Positions 9,063 through 19,826 of a DNA stretch of 64,000 nt are shown here, piece by piece. The DNA is from Eustoma russellianum (lineage: Eukaryota > Streptophyta > Magnoliopsida > Gentianales > Gentianaceae), in assembly GCA_036186865.1 (NCBI GenBank), contig AP025066.1:14625408-14689407 (forward strand). Direction: 5' to 3'. The notes beneath the pieces were generated by a model, which searched no databases, was not told where the DNA came from, and saw nothing but the letters and a program-made list of their open reading frames with translations. The position numbers and the translations under genes were made by a program. Within the stretch, counting starts at the first letter, position 1; each line of letters begins with the position of its first letter.

Positions 9063-10518
9063 TGATGCGTGCAACTCGTGGGCTCCAACAATTCCACCTT
9101 CCAAACGTCCTTCACAAGAGTTAGGCACAAGGAAGAAAACTTCCCCTTGCTTCCTTAATGAATAAAAAATTATGGATTAAGAATGAGCAAGACCAACACT
9201 TCAAGATGGTCATTGATCAGGCAAACCAATATGGCCCTCCTGGACGGCACCTTTAAGCAATGGCAACACCTTCAATATGCTCAACTTTAAAGGATCTTAA
9301 CCTAGGTTTTAAATGCAAAACCAAGAAAACAAAGTATCACACAAAGTGAATGAAATATCAAGAATTGTTATTCATCAAAAGGTGAGATTACAATCAGCCA
9401 AAGGGGTCTATTTATAGGCCTAGAAAACGTCCCCATTCAGCTTTGAAAGGCTAGAAATAATTCAAAATAAAGCTAGCTAACAATGTTTGAAAATTGAAAA
9501 CTATTTGAATTCAAAAAATAAAACAAATCCTAGCTAAAATTTGAATTGCTTGCAAGGTGTCTTCCCTCCTATCTTCAGCCGTGTATGTGGACCAAAATGG
9601 AGCCTTGGAGGAGCTGATTTGATGAGTAGGATATGCTTGAGCTTGTTTTCAAAAGTTTGGATGAGGTTTGACTTCAAGTTGAGATTGAATTTTGAGTGCA
9701 CTTTGAATTTGATCCTAGGATATCCTTAATCCTTCCAGCCGTTTTTGATGAGTGATGAGGGTCTTGAAAAATCTGATTTGATGAGGATAAGGTGGTTGGG
9801 GTTGAATTCAAAGGATGGTTGAAGATTTAATCCAAATGGAGTTTGAATTTGAATTCAAACTTGATTCAATCTTTGTGTTGTTGATTTGTCTTCCAAATGG
9901 CGTGTATATCAAGAGAATAGGAGCTGAAATCTTCTTCAATTTTAAATCTCAAATTGGTTGAAACTTGAATTCAAATCATGATTGATCATTATCCATTTGT
10001 TTCAAACATGGCCGGCCCCCCTTAGTGGATAATGGAGATGATTTTGATTTCAACTTGATCAAGAGATTCTATCTTGGACACCTTTGAATTTGTCTTAGCG
10101 TAGACAAACATTCTCTTCGAACATTCTCTCGAAACATTCTCTTCAAACATTCTCTTCAAACATTCTCTTGAAACATTCTCTTCAAACATTCTCTTCAACA
10201 TTCTCTTGAAACATTCTCTTCTCTTGAAACATTCTCTTCAAACATTCTCTTGCACCTAATTTACCTACAAAGCAAATACATAAACTAAGATCACACGACA
10301 CAAAATAAATTCAAAAACAAAGAATGTAGACGTGCATGCTGAGACATGCTCAAGTTGAAGGTTCAATGAAATGAACCCAAGGAGTCTTAGGTTCATCTTG
10401 AACATGCTTGTACAAGAAGGTGGCAACTTGATGACAAAGTTCCCTTGCCCTCCTTGTCATTGGACCTTTGACCTCTTGATGGGGCCCTTGATCCTCGTCG
10501 GACCCTTGATCCTCATCA
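9063..10518 (-). repeat. CRM-A 5' LTR (complete, 1456 bp)
   Basis: In element orientation it starts TGATGAGGATCA (10518) and ends ...ACGCATCA (9063), next to the PBS. A TATA box (TATAAATA on minus, 9409-9416) gives a plausible promoter. The tandem CATTCTCTT array lies at about 10105-10250. The 9627-10518 part is repeated at 1804-2659. It adjoins CRM-B leader sequence at 10519. Confidence 0.92.
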
Positions 10519-11206
10519 GATGTTCATGCAAAGTTTGAGCAAAGTTTGATAAGAAAAACTCAATGAAAACAGCTCCTAATTCAGATTGCTCGCTGGCGAG
10601 CCAAACAGGACACTTGGGCAGATTTCTTGCTTTTTCTTAGACCAAACAATACCAAATCACCAAACCAACTTTAGCACATCATGATCAAAGGTTTAGTAGG
10701 TGATTTATCAAGTTTCATGCCTAGGTTGTTAAAAGAAAATCGCAAGAGAACAAGACTCAAACTACTACACAAAAGCTGGAAAAATAGAATGGATGGAAAA
10801 CTAGGTGTTTTTGGGTTTTCTGGATTTAATGACTTAACAAACATCTAAACAAGTGTTACACATCTTAATCTAACATCTTAAACTACTGTTTTGGATGAAA
10901 TTTAGGTACTGGAAGTACAAAGAAAAACGTGAAACATACAAACACAAACAAAATTGAAAACTGAAATATGACACTTGAACTAGCTACTGTTTTTGTTTTC
11001 TGATTTGTATGCAATTAACAAATGTTCAAACTAACATTAACACAACATTTCTAACACCTTAAAGGTATGTTTGAACCAAGTTTAGGTGCTGGAATATCAA
11101 AACAAACGTGCAACAACAACACAACACAAGCAGATTGCAAATGGACAACTAAAACCAAAAACAGTAAATTGAAACACAAGATATTTGAGTTGAAGAACAC
11201 CTTATA

Positions 11207-11218
11207 GCTCTGATAACA
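11207..11218 (-). promoter_or_regulatory. Primer-binding site, CRM-B (one mismatch)
   Basis: Reads TGTTATCAGAGC on minus, one base away from the TGGTATCAGAGC initiator tRNA-Met site, and lies 2 bp from the LTR end. Confidence 0.8.
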
Positions 11219-11220
11219 CT

Positions 11221-12654
11221 TGATGCACAGTCACTCAGCTATTTAGGACCTTTCTTCAACTCAATAAACTCAGCTGGAACCATGGAAGAAGATGCAGAAT
11301 ATTCCAAGAACACCAAGCAACTCAATCATCCAGAATTCAGCCGAGAAGATGAATAAGCTTCAGCAAATGATCTCAACTTATTTGGACAAGCCTAAATCCT
11401 TCCAAACAATATCCATCCCAAGCTATAGAAGAAATAGAATCAAGTTATGATTCAAAAACTTGAAGGGAATCAAATGATTCAAATGGAAAAACTGAAAACA
11501 GTTTTTGGTGCAAAGTTGATGTTTTGTTGTATATTGGAATTCTGCCATTTACAAACGTTTTTAGCTACTTTAAATAAGCTAAACAAGACTTCTAAGAAAG
11601 ACACCAAACGTTAGGGGTCCAATAGGAGCAAAGAAAGAAAGTTAAACAAAGTGCAACTTGGAAAACTTTTGATGACTTCAGCAATTGTCTTTCGGCTGAA
11701 ACTCACTTTTGGTTGCAAGTTGATTTTGCCTTTGAATTTTGATTGGACCAGCTTCTCCTTGCTTTGGAATATTATGTAGGATGTCCTTGATGAGTTGGAG
11801 TGGCCCCTTGCAGCTGATTGGTTGAAAAGGCTTCTTGAAAAGTCAAGAAACTGAAATCTGTCCAGGTTTTGAGCAGTTTTCGGTTTTGAATTATAACATA
11901 ACCTTTCAGACCGATTTAGCTCTTCTACTTCAAATACGAATTGTAGATCCTTCTCTGAAGATGTATTTAGACACCAGAATGACGTCATTTGGATCTTGGA
12001 TGAGTGAGTTATGCCCGTTTGAAGTTGACCTGCTTGCAGATTTGGACCTTTGGAAGCAGTGACTAAGCAGCCAGCTTGTTGCAACGATTGTGTAGTTTGA
12101 TGTAGACCTTTTTTGGGAAAGTGATGAACATCAAAATTGTCGCTTATCCTGTTAGCTTTCACCGCCAACTAGAATCACGTCAATTGAAGTTGTGGTTGAT
12201 GAGTTATGGCTGAAATACTAAGAACGTATCATCCTGTCAGCTTGCCCTTTCAACTCAACTTGGTGTTTGAACGTTTGGCCTTTGTTCAATCATTCTTCCT
12301 TGACCTAAAAACAACTCAAACACACACCAAACAACATATGCAACATACTAGGACATGTCGTGGTTAGTTTACAACAATTTATAAAGGAAAGGAAGCTAAG
12401 CACTCAACAATATGAACAATACACACAAGACTAACTAACATATTACAACATGATTTAAAAACTAAGTTAAAGCTTGTAGCAAATGGATCCAATGTAGGCC
12501 ATCTTGACTTGGTTCATCCTCAACATGCTTGTAAAGGAAGGTTCCAACTTCATGCATCAATTTATTGGCCATGCTTCTTGTTATAGGGCCTTTGTCTTGC
12601 ATTGGCGTACCTCCCGCGGCGGTTGGTTCTTCTTGGCTTGGCTGGGGCTCATCA
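11221..12654 (-). repeat. CRM-B 5' LTR (1434 bp)
   Basis: In element orientation it begins TGATGAGCCCC (like F and G) but ends ...GTGCATCA (like E), so its two ends do not mirror each other as they do in E, F and G. The first 190 bases encode a CR-like tail. Parts of the U3/R region (about 11640-12230) resemble the E LTR (about 16160-16800). Confidence 0.85.
12464..12653 (-). CDS. CR-like tail encoded in CRM-B LTR
   Basis: From the second base of the LTR the minus strand is open for 62 codons to TAG at 12464-12466. The frame contains GPITRSMANKLMHEVGTFLY, then KHVEDEPSQ and LHWIHLLQALT. It is highly similar to the CRM-G C-terminus. There is no initiator; it is the 3' end of a polyprotein frame when this LTR is the 3' LTR. 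Its intactness marks B as derived from an autonomous family. In a 5' LTR copy it is not translated as such. Confidence 0.65.
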
Positions 12655-13944
12655 TCTTGAGAGACAAAGAAGAATGCTCAAGAGAATGTTCAAAAGAATG
12701 TTGAAGAACGTTAGTCTCAAGAGAATGTTGCCCTAAAGAGAATGTTTGTCTTGAAGAATATTTATCCAAGGGAATGTTTGTCTCCAGGAATGTTTGTCCT
12801 AGGGAATGTTTGTCGTAAGGAATGTTGTCTTAGGGAGTGTTTGTCTTAAGGAATATTTGTTGTAATCTCTTCCTCAACAACTACATGGTTTGAAAGGCTA
12901 CTTAAAGATCAACTTCACAAAAAGATGAGGAGAAGCATATCTAGAATACAAGTCTTAAAGGGGACGGCCAGGAGGTGATAAAGATGAGGCAAATTTGAAC
13001 TCAAAATCAAAGGCACTCAAGATTTAATTTCAGCCAAAATTTTGAAAACATATCCAAGCTTATCTCAACCTTCAAATTTCAATCACAAGTCTTCCAAAAG
13101 CATCTCCAAAATCGGCTGAATGGGAATTCAAAAGGAGGACGTTATCTTATTGGCTAGAAGTTTAATGAGGTGTATCTCCTTCGTTCAAAATCCAAATGAG
13201 GTCATTCAGGTGCATAAAATCAAGTTCTCAAAAAGATCTACAACTTTCATGAAGAACAAAAGGCTTGTTCGGACTCTAAGGTCTTCATATGAGCGAGCAA
13301 GTTTCTGCTCTCAAATTGAGTTTTCTACTCCAACTTGGACTCTTCTTTTCTAGAACTTCCCAAGATTTATCATCCCATCTTATTCCAGCCTTCAAAAACG
13401 TGCACAGGGATCAAATGATCAGATTTGAAGATAAGAATTGAAGACAAGATAAAGCTCATTTGAAATTCAGTTTTGCATTCAAATTTCAAACAGTTTCCAT
13501 CTAAATTTTGTTAGTTGTTTTGAGATGGAACCTAATCCATCTCAAAGGTAATGAGGATGTCCATAGGCAGCTTAGAACATGTATAAATAACTCTCAACTC
13601 AGTTTGTACAAGAGAGTATACGATTTTGATGATTTATTCAATATAATTTCGGTTTTTGTTCTTTATGAACATGCCTTTGTTTTCCTTGATTTTGAATTAA
13701 AAATCAGGCCTAATAACCTTCAAAGATGAGCATTTTGAGGGCGTTTGCCAAGGCTAAGAGTTCCGTCTAGGAGAGCCTATTGAAGGCTTGCCTATCAACG
13801 TAGATTGAAGTTTTCAGTGTTTGCTCAAGCCTGCAGCTTTCTACACAACAGAAGCAAGGAGAAGATCACTTATTTGTGCCTAAACCTTTGTGAGAGGGAT
13901 TTTGGAGTTGATAGAGTGGATCCGTCCGTCATGTGCTTGCATCA
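12655..13944 (+). repeat. LTR-C: partial CRM-type LTR, 5' part missing
   Basis: The plus-oriented LTR is related to, but diverged from, the A/H family. Early agaatgtt repeats (12665-12860) are followed by a GGATTTTG...TGCTTGCATCA end at 13944. The segment around 13700-13890 parallels the H LTR at 39400-39590 (ccttcaaagatgagcatttt; ccgtctaggagagcc; cctaaacct). Its 5' end is cut by CRM-B at 12654/12655. No PBS follows, so it is a solo LTR or a 3' LTR whose body was lost. Not a gene. Confidence 0.65.
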
Positions 13945-13966
13945 CTCATCCATGTAGCCAGGGCTA

Positions 13967-14482
13967 TTATGTTGTACCTACACAACAACCCTGGACACGG
14001 TTTTTATGTGTGGACAGCATACTTTCAACACAAAATGTAGCATCTACGAAAGCTAAAGTATGTAAAACATCAAGAATAAGCATCGTACCTTGCACATTCC
14101 TTAGCATTTTCAAATCAGATTCTTCACCATTGTTTTCAAACTCACTTTCTTGAGGTTTGGGTGAAATTTCAACATGTTTATCATCATCTTTAGGCAACTT
14201 AAGCTCAGTAAACTCATAGGTAATTCCAACTTTATGTTCATGAATGAACAAAGGATTATCATGTACTACTTTATTTGAATGCAAGTTAAACCTTTCAAGT
14301 ATCATATCATCATTTTCAGGCATTTCAAACAAAGGATTACTATAATCTTTCCATTCATGTTCCGCCAAGTTGTCATCCTCAATTATACCATCACTTTCAC
14401 TAGATATATCACTTAAGTCATCATTTAAGTCATGAAAATCAGTAGCCATGTTATCATGCAAGCTAAAACTTTGGTCATGCAA
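13967..14482 (-). CDS. Unrecognised acidic ORF between LTR-C and CRM-D
   Basis: 171 residues, rich in Asp/Glu in its first two thirds (NDDLSDISSESDGIIEDDN, LPKDDDKHVE, NNGEESD). It ends with a less acidic part, TFCVESMLSTHKNRVQGCCV. No zinc knuckle, protease or polymerase motif is present. The composition resembles the acidic tails of the NA-E and NA-F proteins, but I see no clear alignment. On the minus strand it lies directly downstream of the CRM-D RT remnant (14534 upward), so it may be the tail of a hybrid or non-autonomous element. The start is uncertain and it may be a fragment. Confidence 0.35.
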   Translation of the reverse strand: MHDQSFSLHDNMATDFHDLNDDLSDISSESDGIIEDDNLAEHEWKDYSNPLFEMPENDDMILERFNLHSNKVVHDNPLFIHEHKVGITYEFTELKLPKDDDKHVEISPKPQESEFENNGEESDLKMLRNVQGTMLILDVLHTLAFVDATFCVESMLSTHKNRVQGCCVGTT

Positions 14483-14533
14483 AACATCTTCCTTAGGTTC
14501 ATCTTTGTTATCAACCCTTAAATCATGTGCAAA

Positions 14534-15902
14534 ACACAGCGATCTTGTTTATGGTTCAGCACTCAGTGCACATTCTCCGATTGCCATCTTTCTTGAGGAC
14601 TAGCATACATGGACAGCATATGGGCTTAAGCTCTCTCTAATTTGTCCACTTGGTAGGAGTTCCTGCACTTGTTGTTGGATTTCCTTTGTTTTCTCAGGGT
14701 TGGCTCTATATGCAGGCCTGTTTTAGGAGGACAGCTCCTCGGACAAAGTCTATCTGGTGTTCTATTCCTCTTAAAGGTGGTAATCCTGAAGGTGGCCAGC
14801 GGAAAATAGAACATCATACTCCTGAATAAGGGATGCCACAGAGGTAGGCAAGGTTGAGGGTACATCATCACTAGAGAGGAGGCATTCTTTATAGAACAAG
14901 ATTAGGACAGTTTGATTATTGTGAAGGGCATGTGTCACCTCTCTTTGTTTTGCAACATACCCACATTTCTTCCTATTTTCTTTTGTACCTGAGGGCACTA
15001 TTTCCTTCCTGTTATTCTCTTGGGTTTTAGCGTCATATTTATGCAATCCATAAACTTTTTCTCAGCTTCTTTTCCTTTAGGATCGGTCCTTTACTTAGAC
15101 ATACGCTTTTGATCTTCATGGACCTTATGGGGTGGAAGTGCATGCAATTTAAACAGTTTACCATTCAATTTCAAAGAATATTAGTTTAAATAACCATCAA
15201 ATATGTCACATGTCCATCAAATTGCCATGGTCTACCAAGTAAGATATGACTAGCATGCGTTGGGGCAACGTCAAACAAAATATCATCTTTATAACTACCG
15301 ATGCTCAAAGAAATCCAAACTTGCTTACTTACACTAACTTGACCACAATCGTTTAGCCATGCAATTTGTAGGGGTGGGGATGATTAGTCATAGGTAAGTT
15401 TAATTTTCTAACCAGTTCAATGCTAGCCACATTTTGCACAAGAACGAGAACCAATGATTATAGTTCACACTTTACCATTTATCATAAAATGAATATGGAA
15501 AAATGTTCTCTATGATATTGATCATCAATCTTCTGATATGCATTCAAAGACCTTCTAACAACAAGAAATTCTTTAGCATCAAAGTCATCTTCTTCAGCTA
15601 AGTTTTCTTCAAGTTCAAGTTCATTATCATGCTCAGATTCTGTTTCATGCTCATGTTCAATCACATATTCATGAGTTTCTTCAATTAGCATAACTCTTTT
15701 ACTATTAAGGCAATCTCTTCCTATGTGACCATGCCCTTGAAATTTGAAAATTTTAATATCTCTATATCCACTGGAAGGTTTAGAAGAACTCCATGTAGAG
15801 GCATTTTGTTTGCCTCTTTCATCCTGTTTTTGTGTGCTTTGCACACGTGCTTCATTCCTTTGGGGCCTAGAATGGTCACGGTTTTGGCCTACTGAAGGCC
15901 TA
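14534..15902 (-). pseudogene. gag-pol: CRM-D remnant: gag zinc knuckle, protease and RT start
   Basis: Minus-strand remains correspond to CRM-A about 4990-6355. From right to left: the basic Gag linker; a damaged zinc knuckle (FKFQGHGHIGRDC, where two Cys have become Phe); an acidic stretch; protease pieces; NRKKCGYVAKQREVTHALHNNQTVLI of the linker; and the start of RT. Many frameshifts and stops make it non-functional. The remainder of RT, RNase H and integrase is missing and replaced at 14533 by other sequence. The other half of D's gag lies at 37619-38352, beyond the inserted NA-E. The last five bases (15898-15902, GCCTA) are one copy of the E target duplication. Confidence 0.8.
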
Positions 15903-17181
15903 TCATACACTCCCATAAGTCATCAGACACGTCACCATGTTTTGTTAGTTCTTTAGAACGTGCAGAACTTGTATGAGCGTTTAAGAGTCGTCTGACTATT
16001 CATATCTGCAAGTATATGTCTCTTATAGCCTAACACACCTTAAGACATGTTGTATATAGTGTATGTGTTGTTATTGGATGTGTTGAAATGTTTTTATGTC
16101 AAGGAAGCATGATTGAACAAAGGCCAAAGATCAAACACAAAGCTAGACATCAAACGGCAAGTAGGCAGCTAGACACCGTCTTGGTATTTTAGCCATAATT
16201 CATCAATCACAACTGCAATTGACTGGATTCTAGTTGGAGGTGAAAGCTAATATGATAAGATACAATTTTCATGCCAAGCAATTTCCCGGAAAAGGCCTGT
16301 ATCAAGCTACACAAGCGTTGAAAACAAGCCGTCTACTGAGTCAGCAGCTTCAAAAGTAGACATCTGCAAGAAGGTCAAGTTCAAACAGTCATAACTCACT
16401 CATCCTAGCTCCAAAAAAATCCTTTTGGTGTCTAAACACATCTACAAAGAACGAGCTACAATTTTCATTTGAAGTGCAAGAGCTAACTCGGACTGGAAGG
16501 TTATGTTATAATTCAAAATAAAAAAATCGGTCAAAACTGGACAAATTCCAGTTTCTTGATTTTTCAAGCAACCTTTTCAACCAATCAGCTTCAAGGTGCT
16601 TAACAAGCAGCTCAAAGACGTCTGAAATAATATCCCAAAGCAAGGAGAAGCCAATCCAATAAAAAATCAAAGAGAAAATCAACTTGCAACAAAAGGAAGA
16701 ATCCTTCGGGGAAACTACTTGTCAAAGTTCAATCATTTTACCTTGTTTGTAGCTTGTCTAAACTTCCTTCTTTGCTCCTATTGGACCATGTACATATGTA
16801 TCTTCCTTTAGAAACTTAGTTGAGCTTATTTAAGGTAGCTTAGGACGATTGTAAACGCAGATTTTAAATACACAACAAAACATCAACTTTGCTCCAAACT
16901 GTTTTCAATTTTTCTTCACTTGAATCTTTTGATTCCCTTCAAGTTCTTGAATAAAAATTTATTATATTGCTTCCTTAGCTTGGGATGAATATTGTTTTGA
17001 AGGGTTTAGGCTTGTCCAAATAAGTTGAGATCATTTGTTGAAGCTGATTCATCTTCTCGGCTGAATTCTGGACGAATGAGTTGCTTGGTGTTGTGGGAAT
17101 ATTTTGCATCTTCTTCCGTGGTTCCAGTTGGGTTAATTGAGTGAATAAAGGTCCTTTAACTGGTTGCATGTTTGTACATCA
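15903..17181 (+). repeat. NA-E 5' LTR
   Basis: 1279 bp. The start is decayed (TCATACACTCCC, against TGATGCACTCCC in the 3' copy) and the end is ...TACATCA. It is similar to 36338-37618 throughout with frequent substitutions. It lacks the CR-coding segment found at the start of the A, B, G, H and I LTRs. Confidence 0.9.
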
Positions 17182-17183
17182 AG

Positions 17184-17195
17184 TAGTATCAAAGC
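17184..17195 (+). promoter_or_regulatory. Primer-binding site, NA-E (decayed)
   Basis: TAGTATCAAAGC, two changes from TGGTATCAGAGC, 2 bp after the LTR. The position identifies it as the tRNA-Met primer site. Confidence 0.75.
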
Positions 17196-19675
17196 TATAA
17201 GGTGTTCTTCGACTCAAATACTTGTGTTTCAATTTACTGTTTTCTATTTTAGTTGTCCGTTTCCATTCTGTTTGTGTTTTGTGTTGTGTCGTTGCTGCAC
17301 GTTTCTTAAGCCATTCAGCACCTAAACTTGGTTCAAACAGACTTTAAGGTGTTAGAAATGTTGTGTTAATGTTAGTTTGAGCATTTGTTAGTTGGATAAA
17401 AATCAGAAAACAAAAATAGTAGCTAGATCAAGTGTCATATTTTAGTTTTCAGTATTGTTTGTGTTTGTATGTTTCACATTTTTCATTGTACTTCCAGCAC
17501 CTAAATTTCGTCCAAAACAGTAGTTTAAGATGTTAGGTTATGATGTGTAACACTTGTTTAGACGTTTTGTCAGCCTATTAAAATCAGAAAACAAAAAACA
17601 ACTAGTTGTCCGTCCGCTCTGTTTTTCCAGCTTTTGTGTAGTAGTTTGAGTCTTGTTTTCTTGCCTTTTTTCCTAACAACCTGAGCATAAAACTTGATCA
17701 ATCACCTACTGGACATTTGATTATGATGTCATAAAGTTGGTTTGGTGATTTGATACTGTTTAGTTTAAGAAAAACCAAGAAATATGCATGTGTGTCCTGT
17801 TTTGTGTATCAACCGTATAGTTTGAGTTTGCATCATGTTTTCATTGTGTTTTTCTTATCAAACTCTGCTCAAACTTTGCATGAACATCCTTAACATATTA
17901 AAATATTATGTGTTAGAGTTTTTTTGAATTTTGGTTTTAGTTTGACATTGGAAACAAGCAAACAAGAGGCACCGGGTAAAACTTATTCTAGCCGTGTATT
18001 CTTCAAACCTTGTCCTGGTTTATTTGTGTTTTAGCTCGAGCGTTTCTTTGTTTTCTTAACATAAATAGGTTCAAACATCCCTTAGGTATATGAATATGTT
18101 ATGTTGATGTTTGTTTAGCATGTGATTTCCGTTTAAAAATCATAAAATACAAAACAACCCATTGTTGCTTAAACTTAGATCAAATTCATGTCAAACTAGT
18201 GTAACCTCAGTAGTTTAACTTGTTTGCAATATCTTAGCATATAGCTTGAAAAATCAAACGAAAGAGGGCTTTCCTACATTCTGAACCGTGGCCTAAACAA
18301 ACTAAGTAGAACTTGACTGATTACAAACATATCAAATCATACTTGGACGTTGGCTGAATATTCACATTTACTTTGTGTTGATTTAAATTGATTCAAGACT
18401 TTGTTAGACTTAGGTTCTCATTTAGAATCAGTTTCCTCTATTTTAGGCCACATTGTTATATTGCCAAATCAAACAAATCATCTTGTTGTCATTACTGATG
18501 AGCCCACGATGGGGTCAACGCAACATATTTTCATGTATCATTTACTGTCACATGTTGGTTCTGTAAGACATGGCATATCGCTGTTACTCCAACACATCTA
18601 AAACCTCAATGAGACCCTAAGATGCTGTAAACCAAAAGATGAAGCAAATACTAACAAGTTCTAGGCTAGGAACTTGAAAGAAAACCGTTAAGTGGTCTTA
18701 AACTTCAACTAGCATAAGTTGAGAACTCCTTAAAGGATATTTGATTGAAATGTGATTGATAATGGTTTTGAATTGTTGAGTTGTTTACAATCTGATTCTA
18801 ACTCTACTTATACAAAACGAAAATGCTAAGAAGTACAAGTTTAGAGGGAGAGGTGTTGGCATAAATTGAGCCAAGAACAATGGTTAAAGTTCAAGGGGTA
18901 TCTTGGAGATGTTCTTTGACATAGCTTGTGTTCAAAACAGTTTGGAATAGGAGACAAAGTCCTTGGCAACGTTTTCTAGCCTTCGTTTGGCTCATCAATT
19001 ACACTTTCTGAACTTACATTGAACTTTATACTCTTGGTTGTTGTATTTGTGAAATAATTGTCACTTCATTAGTAGTCGTGTTGGAAAGGGAACTTTTTCA
19101 CAAAAGAACAAAAAATTGTGAAACCAAACCCAAATGTCGTGAGCAATTGTCTCATAAAGGCTGTGAGCAGTAGTCTCACAAACAAACAAGCCAAAAGCAC
19201 AAAGAAAGAAAATAGAGCTTGTTTGAGAAAGAAACTGAGAGAAAAGCAAACCTAACGTCACAAAAGTAAGAGGCAAGATACATGAGAGATTGCACAAGAA
19301 GAGAGGTATAGCCTTATATAAAAAAGTTGCAAATTCACAGAAAGGAACATACAAACGAAATTTGTTCAAGAAACATAAAGTATCATCACCCAAAGTGTTG
19401 ATCTTTGTTGAAAAAGTTTCAAGAACAAACCCTTACCAAGCACTTGTGCATGTGTACTTAGCTTTCAATTTATTCTAATTGAGATTGCATGAAGGTTAAA
19501 GTAAGTTAAGGAACTGTTTTGTACAAACCCTTAGTTTTCTTGCAATTAGCCTAAAAATCAATTGATTTCTATCACTCTTGAATCTTAGAAGTCCAAAATT
19601 GTTTGATCAATTGTTAACTTAAAGTAGAAGTAAACGTCTTTTTAACTTTCTGGTTGGATTTCTTTATCATCTATC
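17196..19675 (+). other. NA-E 5' leader, interrupted by a solo LTR
   Basis: Non-coding. The first 700 bp match the CRM-B leader. The last part (19003-19675) matches the leader segments of F (24725-25410) and G (28250-28920), including the tgtctcat/tgagcagtagtctcac portion. Removing the 502-bp solo LTR and one ATTAC restores a continuous leader. No ORF of note. Confidence 0.75.
18496..18997 (+). mobile_element. Solo LTR of the F/G type with internal deletion and inversion
   Basis: It starts TGATGAGCCCAC and ends TTTGGCTCATCA, with a perfect ATTAC duplication at 18491-18495 and 18998-19002. The first ~90 bp match the F LTR start. Bases ~18586-18843 are the reverse complement of F LTR ~23230-23482. 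From ~18846 to the end it again matches the LTR in forward orientation. About 800 bp of the LTR (equivalent to 22435-23229) is missing. Confidence 0.85.
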
Positions 19676-19826
19676 ATGAGTACTTATAAGACCATGTGTA
19701 TAAAAAAAGATATGACAAAACTCAGTTCACGAATGACACACTTTGGTAAGATAAATTGTTTGTGGATAAACCAATGGCGTAGTAGAGCACCAAGGTGTCA
19801 AACTCATTCCAAAGAGGACATGAGTG
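19676..19826 (+). CDS. NA-E Gag-like ORF, 5' part (split by CRM-G)
   Basis: Starts at ATG 19676 (MSTYKTM...) and is open for about 50 codons up to the CRM-G insertion. The F protein has the same layout (start 25420; GLWVGYWECKTPRYQT against CLWINQWRSRAPRCQT here). Skipping G and one GAGTG copy, the frame passes from DMS to VTQYYEEMFNEL without interruption, so the ORF was intact when G arrived. The full protein is described under the 3' part. Confidence 0.7.

Larger units (their letters stand above)
1804..10518 (-). mobile_element. CRM-A: CRM-clade Ty3/gypsy element, nearly full length
   Basis: The minus-strand element has a 5' LTR at 9063-10518, PBS at 9048-9059, leader, gag, protease, RT, RNase H, integrase, a polypurine tract next to 2660, and a 3' LTR at 1804-2659 cut by a copia LTR. 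The RT reads WRMCTDCRAINKITVKYRYP, the form typical of CRM chromoviruses. Two single-site frameshifts (near 5637 and 6770) split the polyprotein, so this copy is probably not autonomous now. It is inserted in the leader of CRM-B; the flank after 10518 is GATGT. The left flank lies outside the window. The family is the same as CRM-H (LTR start TGATGAGGATCA). Confidence 0.9.
10519..12654 (-). mobile_element. CRM-B: 5' LTR and leader of a CRM-type element, truncated by A
   Basis: The minus-strand fragment comprises 5' LTR (11221-12654), PBS and about 690 bp of leader. The leader is closely similar to the NA-E leader (17196-17900), for example the shared run ending in the cca-gcacctaaa blocks. 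CRM-A inserted at 10518/10519, so the rest of B should continue beyond A, off the left edge. The right flank is TCTTG (12655-12659), within LTR-C. Confidence 0.82.

Noticed and set aside
8129..9130. Several minus-strand ORFs in the CRM-A leader
   Set aside because: Low complexity, Pro/Gln or Phe/Ser-rich, overlapping one another, not kept in the CRM-H leader.
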